A stretch of DNA of 64,000 nucleotides. Source: Poseidonibacter parvus (GTDB lineage Bacteria > Campylobacterota > Campylobacteria > Campylobacterales > Arcobacteraceae). Below, piece by piece: positions 8,757 to 18,024 of the stretch. The notes beneath the pieces are model-generated. The model was not told the origin of the DNA. It was given only the letters and a program-made list of their open reading frames with translations, and did not search any database. Both the position numbers and the translations under genes were made by a program. The stretch spans positions 806,001-870,000 of the forward strand of contig NZ_CP019070.1 in assembly GCF_001956695.1 (NCBI RefSeq), read 5' to 3'. Within the stretch, counting starts at the first letter, position 1, and each line of letters starts with the position of its first letter.

Positions 8757-10211
8757 ATGAAATTAAATGACTTAAAAGTTAATATGGAATATTTCCATAT
8801 GGATGATAATTTATACCAAAAATTAGATGCAACACCTTTAAAAAATCCAAAGCTTATTTCCTACAATAAGCAAGCATGTGATTTAATAAATTTAGATTAT
8901 AAAGAGTGTGAAACAAAAGATTTTTTAGACTTTATGAATGGTAGTAAAGTCCTAAAAAATTCTCAACCCTTTTCAATGGTTTATGCAGGTCATCAATTTG
9001 GATACTTTGTACCACAATTAGGTGATGGAAGAGCAATAAATCTAGGAGCTATAAATAAGTGGCAACTACAAACAAAAGGTTCAGGGCTTACTAAATATTC
9101 AAGAAGAGGTGATGGCCGTGCAGTTTTAAGATCATCTATTAGAGAATATATAATCAGTGAAGCAATGCATGCTTTAAAGATACCAACTACCAGAGCTTTA
9201 GCAATAATTGATTCAGAGACTTTTGCACATAGAGAATGGGAAAAAGAATCCTGCTCAATAGTTTTAAGAATGTCTCCTTCTTGGATTAGAATAGGTACAT
9301 TTGAGTTTTTTGCAAATACAAAAAACTCTAAAGAAAATCTTAGAAAGCTTGCAGATTTAGTTATTGAAGAATCATATGTTCACTTAAAAGATGAGAAAAA
9401 TAAATATGAAAAGATGTTTTATTCACTTGTTGATAAAACAGCTTTAATGATAGCTTACTGGCAAAGCTATGGTTTTATGCATGGAGTTATGAATACAGAT
9501 AATTTTTCAATGGCAGGTCTTACTATTGATTATGGTCCCTTTGCTTTTATGGATTATTTTGATAAAAATTGTATTTGTAATCACACAGATGCTGAAGGAC
9601 GATATTCTTACAATAATCAACCATATGTTGCAAGATGGAACTTAATTGTATTAGCAAATGCATTAAAAGAAATTTGTGATGAAGAAAAACTTTTAGAGTA
9701 TATAAATACTTTTATTCCTCAACATGAAAACGTTTATTTAGAGCAAATGAATAAAAGAATAGGGCTTGATGCAGTAAAAAGTGGCGATAATAATTTAGAT
9801 TTAATACTTGAATTATTAGGTGCATTAGAGAGTTCAAAAATGGATTATAATGTATTCTTTTATGAACTTACAAAAATCAAATCTTTTGATGAAATTAGTT
9901 TAATTACAAATTTATGTGTATTTAGACAGCCTTTAGAAGATTGGTTTAAATCATATGAAAAAGTTTGTCAAAACCAAAATAGTAGTTTTACTAAAAGAGT
10001 TGAAATTATGAAAAAAGTAAATCCAAAATATATAATCAAAAACTATATGCTTCAAGAAGCAATAGAATTAGCTCACGAAGGTGATTATTCTCTTGTAAAC
10101 GATTTACTTAATATTGCACAAAACTCATTTGATGAGCATGAAAAGTTTGAAAACTATTCAAAACCAACTCCAATGGAATATGCAAATGTGAAGCTTTCTT
10201 GTTCTTCATAA
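8757..10211 (+). CDS. selO: SelO/YdiU-family protein adenylyltransferase
   Basis: Pseudokinase-fold enzyme that transfers AMP from ATP to hydroxyl side chains of target proteins, including redox proteins, in the studied family members. 484 residues. Motifs: PFSMVYAGHQFG, QLGDGRAINLG, QTKGSGLTKYSRRGDGRAV, HGVMNTDN (242-249) and DYGPFAF (258-264). The protein ends in CSS, with Cys482 at the position occupied by selenocysteine in vertebrate SelO, so this is the Cys form. It is divergent from the thioredoxin-like selenoprotein gene, with about 150 bases between the starts. AAAGAGAAAA precedes the ATG. Confidence 0.94.
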   Translation: MKLNDLKVNMEYFHMDDNLYQKLDATPLKNPKLISYNKQACDLINLDYKECETKDFLDFMNGSKVLKNSQPFSMVYAGHQFGYFVPQLGDGRAINLGAINKWQLQTKGSGLTKYSRRGDGRAVLRSSIREYIISEAMHALKIPTTRALAIIDSETFAHREWEKESCSIVLRMSPSWIRIGTFEFFANTKNSKENLRKLADLVIEESYVHLKDEKNKYEKMFYSLVDKTALMIAYWQSYGFMHGVMNTDNFSMAGLTIDYGPFAFMDYFDKNCICNHTDAEGRYSYNNQPYVARWNLIVLANALKEICDEEKLLEYINTFIPQHENVYLEQMNKRIGLDAVKSGDNNLDLILELLGALESSKMDYNVFFYELTKIKSFDEISLITNLCVFRQPLEDWFKSYEKVCQNQNSSFTKRVEIMKKVNPKYIIKNYMLQEAIELAHEGDYSLVNDLLNIAQNSFDEHEKFENYSKPTPMEYANVKLSCSS

Positions 10212-10241
10212 GATAAGTATTAATTTTATTTCATTTTGTAA

Positions 10242-10247
10242 TATAAT
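10242..10247 (+). promoter_or_regulatory. -10 box (TATAAT) for the radical SAM gene
   Basis: TATAAT 35 bases before ATG 10283; supports a separate promoter from selO. Confidence 0.45.
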
Positions 10248-10282
10248 TAAAAGAGTTTCATTTTTTAATATAAAATTACAAA

Positions 10283-11530
10283 ATGAAAAAAGATATATAT
10301 GAAAAAATGGACATTTTAGCAAATAGTGCAAAATATGATGTTTCATGCTCTTCTAGTGGTAGTGATAACAATTACAAAACGGGAGAACTTGGAGCTACTC
10401 ATAATAGTGGGATTTGTCATACTTTTACAGCCGATGGAAGATGTGTTTCTTTATTAAAGGTTTTACTAACAAATTATTGTATCTATGATTGTTCTTATTG
10501 TGTAAATAGAACTTCAAATAGTGATATTCCAAGAGCTGCTTTTAGTCCTAGAGAATTAGCTGACATTACAATTAATTTTTATAAAAGAAACTATATTGAA
10601 GGACTTTTTTTAAGTTCAGGAATTATAAGTAGTGAAGACCATACTATGGTTATGATTCTTCGGACTTTAAAAATTCTTCGACATGAGTATAAATTTAATG
10701 GTTATATTCATGTTAAACTAATTCCAGGTTCTTCAAATGAATTAACAGAACAAATAGTAAATCTTGCAAATAGAGTAAGCTCAAATATAGAGCTTCCTAG
10801 TGATAAATCTTTAAAACTATTAGCTCCAAATAAAACTAAAAAAAGTGTATTACAACCTTTAAAATTTGCAAGAGATGTAAGTATGGAAAAGGGTAAAAAA
10901 CCAATTGGAATGAGTACACAATTAATTGTAGGCGCAACACCAGAAAGTGATAAAGATATACTAAAACTAAGCTCAGCTTTATATGATAAAGCCTTACTAA
11001 AAAGAGTATATTATAGTGCTTATATTCCTGTAAATGATAATAATAAAAACCTTCCTTCAACAATTACAAAACCACCACTTGTAAGAGAACATAGACTTTA
11101 TCAAGCCGATTGGTTACTTAGGTTTTATGATTTTTCTTACGATGAAATTGTAAATGATGATAATCCAAATTTAGATGAAGAACTAGACCCTAAAACTTTT
11201 TGGGCTTTAAATAATATGTCTTATTTTCCAATGGAAATAAATGCAGTCTCAAAAGAAGAGCTTTTAAGAATTCCAGGTATTGGAGCAAGAGGTGTACAAA
11301 AAATAATAAATGCTAGAAGATTTAAAAGTCTTGATTTCGAGGATTTAAAAAAGTTAAAAATATCTTTAAAAAGAGCCAAGTATTTTATAACTTGCAAAGG
11401 AAAATATCAAAAAGAAGTACCTTTTTATAAAGATGTAATAAAAACAGCAATAATTGAACCCAAAAAGAAAAAGATAATAACTCCTAACTTGTTTGACTTA
11501 GCTTATAGTAATATTACTGGTGAGTTATGA
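10283..11530 (+). CDS. Radical SAM protein, putative DNA modification/repair
   Basis: 415 residues. A radical SAM cluster motif CxxxCxxC is at Cys66, Cys70 and Cys73 (NYCIYDCSYC). A conserved N-terminal stretch (SGSDNNYKTGELGATHNSG, GICHTFTADGRC) follows the family pattern of proteins annotated as putative DNA modification/repair radical SAM protein. The C-terminus has a helix-hairpin-helix (LLRIPGIGARGVQKIINAR) that fits DNA binding. Its stop overlaps the next gene's start (ATGA). In many bacteria these two genes are adjacent and uncharacterised. The reaction is unknown; the HhH and the known linkage support a nucleic-acid substrate. Confidence 0.88.
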   Translation: MKKDIYEKMDILANSAKYDVSCSSSGSDNNYKTGELGATHNSGICHTFTADGRCVSLLKVLLTNYCIYDCSYCVNRTSNSDIPRAAFSPRELADITINFYKRNYIEGLFLSSGIISSEDHTMVMILRTLKILRHEYKFNGYIHVKLIPGSSNELTEQIVNLANRVSSNIELPSDKSLKLLAPNKTKKSVLQPLKFARDVSMEKGKKPIGMSTQLIVGATPESDKDILKLSSALYDKALLKRVYYSAYIPVNDNNKNLPSTITKPPLVREHRLYQADWLLRFYDFSYDEIVNDDNPNLDEELDPKTFWALNNMSYFPMEINAVSKEELLRIPGIGARGVQKIINARRFKSLDFEDLKKLKISLKRAKYFITCKGKYQKEVPFYKDVIKTAIIEPKKKKIITPNLFDLAYSNITGEL

Positions 11531-12261
11531 TATTAGTTTATGATAAAAGTTTTGAAGGCTTTTTAACTCTAGTTTTTAAAGTTTATTATGAAAAGTTAAA
11601 ACCAATTAGAATATTAAAAGAAATGCCAAATGAGCTTTTTTTAGATGATTTTATAGTTATTGAAAACAATGAAGAACACTCACAAAAAGTTTTAGATGCC
11701 TTAAAGAAAAAGTTTTCAAAAGATAATTTTCAAAGGATCTTAAATATTTTTATGTGTGATTCAAAAGATTTTGAACTTGATTTATTAAACTATATAATTA
11801 TAGGTTTTAAAAACCAAAAAGAGCTTGCAAATATTAATAATTCTTCACTTTTTAATATTTTAAATATTGAAAAGGAGCTATTTAGACATATACATAAAAT
11901 GGAAGGGTTTTTAAGATTTGAAGAGCTTGACGATGGAACTTTATATGCAAAAATGCAAACAAAATTTAATGTTGCATATTTTTTAGGAAAGCACTTTTTT
12001 AAAAGATTAAATAATCAAAAATATATAATTCATGATATAAATAGAAAAATAGCATTTATAAAAAACGATGATTTTTTAGGAATTCAAAATATTGCAAGTT
12101 ATGAAGAACCAAAACTTTCAGAAGATGAAGAAAAGTTCAAAAAACTTTGGAGTCAGTTTTTTAAATCTGTATCAATTGAAAGTAAAAAAAATGATAGATG
12201 CCAAAAAAATCAAGTGCCACTACTTTATAGAACTTATATGAGTGAGTTTTATAAAAGATAA
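11527..12261 (+). CDS. Partner of the radical SAM protein, probable DNA metabolism protein
   Basis: 244 residues. It begins ILVYDKSFEGFLTLVFKVYYEK, the typical opening of the family annotated as probable DNA metabolism protein that is encoded beside the radical SAM partner. In some species this domain is fused to a uracil-DNA-glycosylase-like domain; here that domain is absent, since the protein is of the short form. MEGFLRFEEL and a C-terminal RCQKNQVPLLYRTYMSEF are seen. The 4-base overlap with the upstream gene indicates translational coupling and stoichiometric production. Function is not known. It ends at a shared terminator. Confidence 0.82.
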   Translation: MILVYDKSFEGFLTLVFKVYYEKLKPIRILKEMPNELFLDDFIVIENNEEHSQKVLDALKKKFSKDNFQRILNIFMCDSKDFELDLLNYIIIGFKNQKELANINNSSLFNILNIEKELFRHIHKMEGFLRFEELDDGTLYAKMQTKFNVAYFLGKHFFKRLNNQKYIIHDINRKIAFIKNDDFLGIQNIASYEEPKLSEDEEKFKKLWSQFFKSVSIESKKNDRCQKNQVPLLYRTYMSEFYKR

Positions 12262-12282
12262 AGCTTTCGCTTTATCTTTTAT
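12251..12282. terminator. Bidirectional hairpin terminator
   Basis: 14-bp perfect stem (12251-12264 with 12269-12282), loop TTTC. Both convergent stop codons fall in the arms. Confidence 0.75.
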
Positions 12283-12827
12283 TTAAAGGGAATTGTAAAT
12301 TTTATATCTACATCTGAATATGATTTATTTTCATGTAATGCTGCACATTTTTTAGCAAAAGCTAAATATGGAGCTTTCATAGCAAAATCTAAAATTTCAA
12401 TTGTTCCACTTGCTATAATATTTCCATCTTTAATATCAAATGACATAGGAACTTCTTTTGATACTTCATTCATATTTACATTTAAAACTAATGTTTTATT
12501 AGCTTCATCAACACTTTTAATCTTACCTTTAATTACTTTAGACGTTGCAAGTGAAAATAATGTACTTGTAATACTTGCATCTCTTCCTTCATTTTTTGAA
12601 TCAAAAGATGCTGTTTTGATTTCAACATTTGAACTAGTTAGGAATTTTGACAAATCATCATTTTCTTTGATACTAATTTTTATATCTTTAAAAGTACCAG
12701 AAACAGGAATTTTTTTTGCTGTTTTAAAGCCTGTCCATTTTACACCTAAATCACCGTTTATCTCGTATGCACTTAAATTTATACTCAAACCTAAAGCAAG
12801 AATTGAACTTAATATAACTTTTTTCAT
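12279..12827 (-). CDS. YceI-family periplasmic lipid-binding protein
   Basis: 182 residues. A signal peptide (KKVILSSILALGLSINLSA, cleaved before YEI) precedes a YceI-like beta-barrel: VKWTGFKTAKKIPVSGTFKD and alternating hydrophobic strands. YceI proteins are lipocalin-like and bind isoprenoid chains such as polyprenyl phosphate or quinone tails in the periplasm. The two Cys/His residues late in the sequence (KKCAALHENKSY) are of unclear meaning. AAAGG lies upstream of the ATG. Single gene, divergent from the tetR operon. Confidence 0.88.
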   Translation of the reverse strand: MKKVILSSILALGLSINLSAYEINGDLGVKWTGFKTAKKIPVSGTFKDIKISIKENDDLSKFLTSSNVEIKTASFDSKNEGRDASITSTLFSLATSKVIKGKIKSVDEANKTLVLNVNMNEVSKEVPMSFDIKDGNIIASGTIEILDFAMKAPYLAFAKKCAALHENKSYSDVDIKFTIPFK

Positions 12828-12898
12828 TTTAAATCCTTTCTTTGATTATTAAATAATCACTTTTCTAATTATAACTAAAAAAAGTAAATAACTGTTAA

Positions 12899-12911
12899 TG
12901 ACCAGTGGTCA
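12899..12911. promoter_or_regulatory. TetR operator copy 1
   Basis: Perfect palindrome TGACCA-G-TGGTCA. Same half-site core as copy 2, whose first base lies 54 bp further on; it is upstream of the -10 box of the efflux operon. It also lies upstream of the divergent yceI-like gene. Confidence 0.7.
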
Positions 12912-12940
12912 GTTTAAAATACTATTAAGAAAAAAAGCAC

Positions 12941-12946
12941 TATACT
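12941..12946 (+). promoter_or_regulatory. -10 box (TATACT) of the efflux operon
   Basis: TATACT between the two operators; the predicted transcription start falls near 12953, inside operator copy 2. Confidence 0.5.
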
Positions 12947-12952
12947 TTTAAA

Positions 12953-12965
12953 TGACCGACGGTCA
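12953..12965. promoter_or_regulatory. TetR operator copy 2
   Basis: Perfect palindrome TGACCG-A-CGGTCA directly downstream of the -10 box. It overlaps the ATG at 12952 that a naive gene call would use, which argues that translation starts further down at TTG 13000. Confidence 0.7.
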
Positions 12966-12999
12966 GTCAAAAAAGATATTTATAATTAAAGGAAGTTAT

Positions 13000-13599
13000 T
13001 TGCCTAAAATTGTTGATAAAGAACAAAAAAGAAAAGATATAGCAATTTCATGTAGTGATTTAATTCACGAAGTCGGAATTAAAAAACTTACTGTTGCCCA
13101 ATGTGCTAAAACAGCAGGTGTAGGTAAGGGAACTATATATGAATATTTTGAAAGTAAAGAAGACATTATTTTTGAAATAATCAATTTACATATTGAAGAA
13201 TATCATGCAGAATTTTTAAAAAGTATAAAAGATGTAAAGACTACAAAAGAAAAAATATTTCATTTTTTTAAATTTGTTTTAGATGATAGTATTGAAAATA
13301 TGAAACATTTTAATGGATATAAAGAATACTTATCAATTGTATTATCTGAAGATAATGAAAATATGAAAGGTTTTAATAAAAGTTGTGATGTTTTTTTTAA
13401 AGCACAAATTGAATTAATCATTCAGGAAGGAATAAAAAATAAAGAGTTAATTCCAGAATCAATGAATTTTAGTGAAGGTTTATTGGTTTTTGAAAAAGGA
13501 TTAGCTTTAATTAAAATGACAAATGATGAATATGATGTACAAAAAAAATGTGAAGTATTTATTAATAATCTCTTTAAATTAATTGAGGTAAAAAAATGA
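13000..13599 (+). CDS. TetR-family repressor of the adjacent RND efflux operon
   Basis: About 199 residues from TTG 13000. This start is preferred over ATG 12952 because AAAGGAAG (12988-12994) is 5-6 bases before it, while 12952 lies inside an operator without a ribosome binding site. The N-terminal helix-turn-helix region reads GIKKLTVAQCAKTAGVGKGTIYEYFESKEDI, standard for TetR proteins; the C-terminal ligand domain is diverse. Two matching 13-bp palindromes flank its promoter, so negative autoregulation of the whole operon is likely. The inducing compound is unknown. Confidence 0.88.
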   Translation: MPKIVDKEQKRKDIAISCSDLIHEVGIKKLTVAQCAKTAGVGKGTIYEYFESKEDIIFEIINLHIEEYHAEFLKSIKDVKTTKEKIFHFFKFVLDDSIENMKHFNGYKEYLSIVLSEDNENMKGFNKSCDVFFKAQIELIIQEGIKNKELIPESMNFSEGLLVFEKGLALIKMTNDEYDVQKKCEVFINNLFKLIEVKK

Positions 13600-13826
13600 T
13601 TCCTAAAAAATATGAAAGAGTAGTATTTTCATTTTTTATGTCACTGTTTATGAGTTTTATGATGAGTTTTATAATCACATATATAAATCTTGAATTTGTA
13701 GATGGTTTTATATTAATTTGGTTAGAAGCTTTTGTAAAGGCATTTTGCTTTGCCTTCCCAATAATATTTATAGTTGGACCCTTAGTTCAAAAAATAGTAA
13801 AAAAAATAGTAATACAAGGAAATTAA
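13596..13826 (+). CDS. Small DUF2798-like membrane protein
   Basis: 76 residues with two transmembrane helices (FSFFMSLFMSFMMSFIITYI and AFCFAFPIIFIVGPLVQ). The pattern of a basic start, a Met/Ser/Phe-rich helix, and W..AF..AF..A.P resembles DUF2798 proteins, which often accompany efflux genes. The start overlaps the tetR stop by 4 bases (ATGA), so it is co-translated with the repressor. No function is established. Confidence 0.75.
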   Translation: MIPKKYERVVFSFFMSLFMSFMMSFIITYINLEFVDGFILIWLEAFVKAFCFAFPIIFIVGPLVQKIVKKIVIQGN

Positions 13827-13828
13827 TA

Positions 13829-14884
13829 ATGTATAAGAAAATAGGTTTTATACTAGCTTTATTTATAGCTAGTTTTACAAGTTTAAATGCAAAAGGACCT
13901 GCACTTGTTAATACTGATATTATCAAAAAATCAGAAGTTAACCCACTACAAGAATTTGTAGGTTCAGTTGGTTTTGATAAAAAATCAAAGATTGCAAGTC
14001 AAAGTTCAGGTATTGCAAAAAAAATAAATTTTGAAGTTGGTAAAAAAGTTAAAAAAGGTGATGTTTTAGTATCAATTGATTCTGATATTTTAAATGCACA
14101 AATTAAAGCTTCTTCTTCATCTGTTGAAATGTATAAAGTTCAATTAGTAAATGCTAAGAAAAACTATATAAGATATAAGTCTCTATTTGCAAAAAAATCA
14201 ATTGCTCAAAAAGCTTATGATGATTCAAAGTTAGCTTACGATGTTGCAAATTCAAGTTTAATTACTGCAAAAGCTCAATTAAATGAATTAAAAATTCAAA
14301 AATCAAAAAAACTTATTAAAGCACCATTTTCAGGTGTAATAGTTGAAAAAAATGTAAATTTAAATGAATGGTTAAATACAGGTTCACAAGTTGCAACAAT
14401 TGTAAATACAGAAGAGATTGAAGTTGTATTTAATTTGCCATTATCTTTTGTTAATGGTTTAAAGCAAGGTGATATTTATGATATTAATATTGCAGGTAAT
14501 ATTGTAAAAGCAAAACTATATGCTGCAATTCCAAGTGGTGATAAATTAACTAGAACTTTTCCTGTAAGATTTAAAGCAAATGTAGGAAATATGTTTATTT
14601 ATGATGGTGCACAAGCAAAAGTACAATTTGCAAAAAATGCAAAAACTAGTGCTTTAGTAATAAATAGAGATGCAGTTATTAAAAGATTTGATATGGATGT
14701 AGTTTTTGCTGTTGTTGATAATAAAGCTATTATGCTTCCTGTTAAAATTGTTGGTTTTATGGGTATAAATGCAGCAATAGAAGGTAAAGGTTTACTTGAA
14801 GGAATGAATATTGTTGTAAAAGGAAACGAGAGAGTTTTTCCTAATATGGACGTAAAAGTTTTAAATGAAATGAAAGAAAAGTAG
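13829..14884 (+). CDS. RND efflux periplasmic adaptor (membrane fusion protein)
   Basis: 351 residues from ATG 13829, behind AAGGA; an upstream in-frame ATG at 13718 lies inside the preceding gene and would add a non-signal-like stretch, so it is rejected. Signal peptide YKKIGFILALFIASFTSLNA, then a barrel-sandwich/lipoyl half (GIAKKINFEVGKKVKKGDVL), an alpha-helical hairpin (about residues 85-160) and the second lipoyl half (IKAPFSGVIVEKNVNLNEW), beta-barrel and membrane-proximal domain. It links the RND pump to the TolC-type channel encoded two genes later. Confidence 0.93.
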   Translation: MYKKIGFILALFIASFTSLNAKGPALVNTDIIKKSEVNPLQEFVGSVGFDKKSKIASQSSGIAKKINFEVGKKVKKGDVLVSIDSDILNAQIKASSSSVEMYKVQLVNAKKNYIRYKSLFAKKSIAQKAYDDSKLAYDVANSSLITAKAQLNELKIQKSKKLIKAPFSGVIVEKNVNLNEWLNTGSQVATIVNTEEIEVVFNLPLSFVNGLKQGDIYDINIAGNIVKAKLYAAIPSGDKLTRTFPVRFKANVGNMFIYDGAQAKVQFAKNAKTSALVINRDAVIKRFDMDVVFAVVDNKAIMLPVKIVGFMGINAAIEGKGLLEGMNIVVKGNERVFPNMDVKVLNEMKEK

Positions 14885-14890
14885 GAAGTA

Positions 14891-17800
14891 ATGGATTTAA
14901 TTAAGTTTTCAATTAAAAATCCTGTAACTATTATCGTTTCAGTTTTAATTGTGGTTTTATTTGGGCTTATTTCTTTAGATAAGTTACCATATCAATTAAC
15001 ACCAAGTGTTACAAAACCAGAAATTAAAATTACAACTGTATGGCCAGGTGCAACGCCTTATGAAGTTGAGCGTGAAATTATAGAAGACCAAGAAGATGCC
15101 TTAAAAAGTTTAAATAATTTAATAGAGTATGAATCATCTTCAAAAGATAATATGGGTGAAATTACATTAACTTTTTCACTAGGAACTGATATTAGAGCAG
15201 CACTTCAAGATGTTTCGAATAAATTAAATGAAGTAAGTTCATATCCTGTAAATGTTGAAGAACCAATAATTGAAACTGCAAATGCAAGTCCAATTATTTG
15301 GATGATGATGCAAACTAAAGAAAACAATAGCCGACATATTGATGAATACAAAACATTCTTTGATGATGAAGTTATTCCTGCTATTGAAAGAGTTTCTGGT
15401 GTTGCTGGAACTATGACAGCTGGTGGTAGAAAACAGCAAATGCAAATTAATCTTGATTTGTCAAAACTAGCTTCATATAATTTAACAATTGCAAATGTAA
15501 TGAATGTTTTACAAAGTGAAAATGTTGATGTATCAGCAGGTGTTCAAAATATGGGAAGACGTTCTTATAGAATTAGAACAGTTCATAAGTTTGCAAATAT
15601 AGAAGATATCAAAGACATTATTCTTGTATCAAATAGAGAGCAAAGGGTATCTTTAAGTGATGTTGCTGATGTTAACTTTGGATACGCAACAGCTTCTTCT
15701 GTTGCAATGTTCTTAGGTAAAGATGGAATGTTCCTAGGAGTACAACCAACAGCAAATGCAAATGCAGTAGCACTTACAAATGAAGTTGAAAAAGTTGTAA
15801 ATGAATTAAATGCAACAATTCTTAAAAAAGAAGATTTAAATATCATTTGGATTTATGACCAAAGAGGTTATATTGTAGGTTCCGTTGATTTAGTACAACA
15901 AAACATTGTCATTGGTGGTGTATTAGCCATTTTTATGCTAATACTATTTTTAAGAGCAATTTCACCAACTGCTGTTGTTTCTATTGCAATTCCAATATCT
16001 GTAATTGGTACATTTATTATTCTTTCAGCAATGGATAGAAGTTTAAATACTATTTCACTTGCAGGGATTTCTTTTGCAGTTGGTATGCTAGTTGATAGTG
16101 CTATTGTTGTTTTAGAAAATATTGATAGACATAGAAAAGAAGGTATGAGTATACCTGATGCTGCTTATAAGGGTGCTAGTGAAGTTTGGGGTGCATTAAT
16201 TGCATCTGCATCTACAACTATGGCAGTATTCTTACCAATTATTTTCTTAGAAGATGAAGCAGGGCAATTATTTAAAGATATTGCAATTGCAGTTGTATCT
16301 TCTGTATCATTTTCTTTATTTGTTTCGATTGCGGTTATTCCAATGTTATGGAAAAAATTTGCATCTTTATCAATAAAAGAAGTTAAAACTGAAACTGCCT
16401 TAACAAGATTTGGTAATAAGATCGTAAATGTAATGATGAGTTTTGTTCACTGGTCATTAAAATCAGTTCTTACAAAAGTTGTTACAATTTTAGTTTTAGG
16501 AATATTATCTATTTCAACAATTTATGCATTGTTCCCAAAATTAGACTATTTACCACAAGGAAATAAGAACTTAATTTTTAATATTTTGATTACTCCTCCA
16601 GGACTTTCATATCAAGAAAGATATGATATGGGTACATATTTAATGAAAAAAATTGAACCAAATGTTAATAAAGATGTAGATGGAACACCTGGCTTAAATA
16701 GAGCCTTTTTCGTTTCATTTGGAGATTTTAACCTTTTTGGTGGAACATCTATGCATGAAAGTAGAGCCAAAGAATTAATTCCATTCTTTAGACCAATTGT
16801 AAACTCGATGCCTTCAATTTTTGGTGTTTCTTTACAATCAGGTGTATTTGAAAATGGTATTGGTGAGGGTAAAACTGTAAATATTGATATAAGTGGTGAA
16901 AAAATAGAAGATATTGCAGGTGTTGGTATGCAGTTATTTATGGCTTCTCAAGGTGCTGTAAAAGGTGCACAAGTTAGACCAGTTCCATCTATTGAATTAC
17001 TTTATCCAGAAGTTAGAATTAAACCAAATCAAGATGCACTTAAAGCTTTAGGAATGAGTTCATTTGATTTAGGAGTTACTGTTGATGTTTTAATGAGTGG
17101 TAGAAAAATATCAGATTTTGAACAAGATGGAAAAAAGAAAATTGATTTAGTTTTAAAAGCAAATGAAGAACAAATTCAAACACCAGAAGATATTATGTCT
17201 GCACAAATTGCACTTCCTAACGCTTCATTATTACCAATTTCATCATTAGCAACATCACAAAGTGTAACTGGTATTTCAGAGATTAGACACCTTGCAGGAA
17301 AAAGAACAATTACTCTGCAAGTGACACCACCTGCTAATATGACAATTCAAGAAACAATGGTTGCTTTAGATGCTACTATAAAAGGAATGAAAGATTCTGG
17401 GAAAATTTCTAATAATGTTGAAATAGGAATATCAGGAACAGCAGATAAATTAACACAAACAATTGGTATGTTAGAGTTAAACTTTATATTAGCACTTGTG
17501 ATTATTTACTTACTAATGTCAGCGTTATTTGGTAATTTCTTATATCCTATTGTTATTATGTTTACAGTTCCACTTGCTACTGCTGGAGGGTTTATTGGGC
17601 TTGCTTTAACAAATACATTTATAGCACCACAGCCACTTGATATTCTAACAATGTTAGGATTTATTATTCTAGTTGGTATTGTTGTTAATAATGCTATTTT
17701 AATTGTACATCAAAGTCAAAACCTTATTAAAAATGAAGGATATGATCATAAAAAAGCAGTTATTGAAGCAACAAGGTCAAGAATTAGACCTATTTATATG

Positions 17801-18019
17801 TCTTCATTGACTTCAATATTTGGTATGTTGCCTCTTGTATTACTTCCAGGACCTGGAAGTGAATTCTATAGAGGTTTAGGTTCTGTAATTACAGGTGGAC
17901 TTGCACTTTCAACTATATTTACTATTTTTGTAACACCTGCACTTTTAATGTTCTTTATAAAATTAGAGCATAGACTTAGTGGTAAAATAAAAGAACCAGT
18001 TGATGTTAGTAAAGCATAG
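14891..18019 (+). CDS. RND-family multidrug efflux transporter (inner-membrane pump)
   Basis: 1042 residues, usual length for the hydrophobe/amphiphile efflux class. It has 12 predicted membrane helices and two large periplasmic loops. Seen: KLPYQLTPSVTKPEI near the N-terminus, the TM4 motif SFAVGMLVDSAIVVLENIDR with one Asp where AcrB has two, and the C-terminal GIVVNNAILIVHQ segment with RIRPIYMSSLTSIFGMLPL. The VDSA form occurs in several proton-driven RND subfamilies. It lies 6 bases after the adaptor stop and 5 bases before the TolC-like gene. Substrate cannot be inferred. Confidence 0.94.
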   Translation: MDLIKFSIKNPVTIIVSVLIVVLFGLISLDKLPYQLTPSVTKPEIKITTVWPGATPYEVEREIIEDQEDALKSLNNLIEYESSSKDNMGEITLTFSLGTDIRAALQDVSNKLNEVSSYPVNVEEPIIETANASPIIWMMMQTKENNSRHIDEYKTFFDDEVIPAIERVSGVAGTMTAGGRKQQMQINLDLSKLASYNLTIANVMNVLQSENVDVSAGVQNMGRRSYRIRTVHKFANIEDIKDIILVSNREQRVSLSDVADVNFGYATASSVAMFLGKDGMFLGVQPTANANAVALTNEVEKVVNELNATILKKEDLNIIWIYDQRGYIVGSVDLVQQNIVIGGVLAIFMLILFLRAISPTAVVSIAIPISVIGTFIILSAMDRSLNTISLAGISFAVGMLVDSAIVVLENIDRHRKEGMSIPDAAYKGASEVWGALIASASTTMAVFLPIIFLEDEAGQLFKDIAIAVVSSVSFSLFVSIAVIPMLWKKFASLSIKEVKTETALTRFGNKIVNVMMSFVHWSLKSVLTKVVTILVLGILSISTIYALFPKLDYLPQGNKNLIFNILITPPGLSYQERYDMGTYLMKKIEPNVNKDVDGTPGLNRAFFVSFGDFNLFGGTSMHESRAKELIPFFRPIVNSMPSIFGVSLQSGVFENGIGEGKTVNIDISGEKIEDIAGVGMQLFMASQGAVKGAQVRPVPSIELLYPEVRIKPNQDALKALGMSSFDLGVTVDVLMSGRKISDFEQDGKKKIDLVLKANEEQIQTPEDIMSAQIALPNASLLPISSLATSQSVTGISEIRHLAGKRTITLQVTPPANMTIQETMVALDATIKGMKDSGKISNNVEIGISGTADKLTQTIGMLELNFILALVIIYLLMSALFGNFLYPIVIMFTVPLATAGGFIGLALTNTFIAPQPLDILTMLGFIILVGIVVNNAILIVHQSQNLIKNEGYDHKKAVIEATRSRIRPIYMSSLTSIFGMLPLVLLPGPGSEFYRGLGSVITGGLALSTIFTIFVTPALLMFFIKLEHRLSGKIKEPVDVSKA

Positions 18020-18024
18020 GAGAA

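Noticed and set aside
8757-10211. Selenocysteine in SelO
   Set aside because: C-terminus reads C-S-S with TGT for Cys; no UGA before the stop.
12952-12999. tetR start at ATG 12952
   Set aside because: The codon lies in an operator palindrome and has no ribosome site.
13718-13828. N-terminal extension of the adaptor protein
   Set aside because: Overlaps the DUF2798 gene in another frame; signal peptide begins at 13829.
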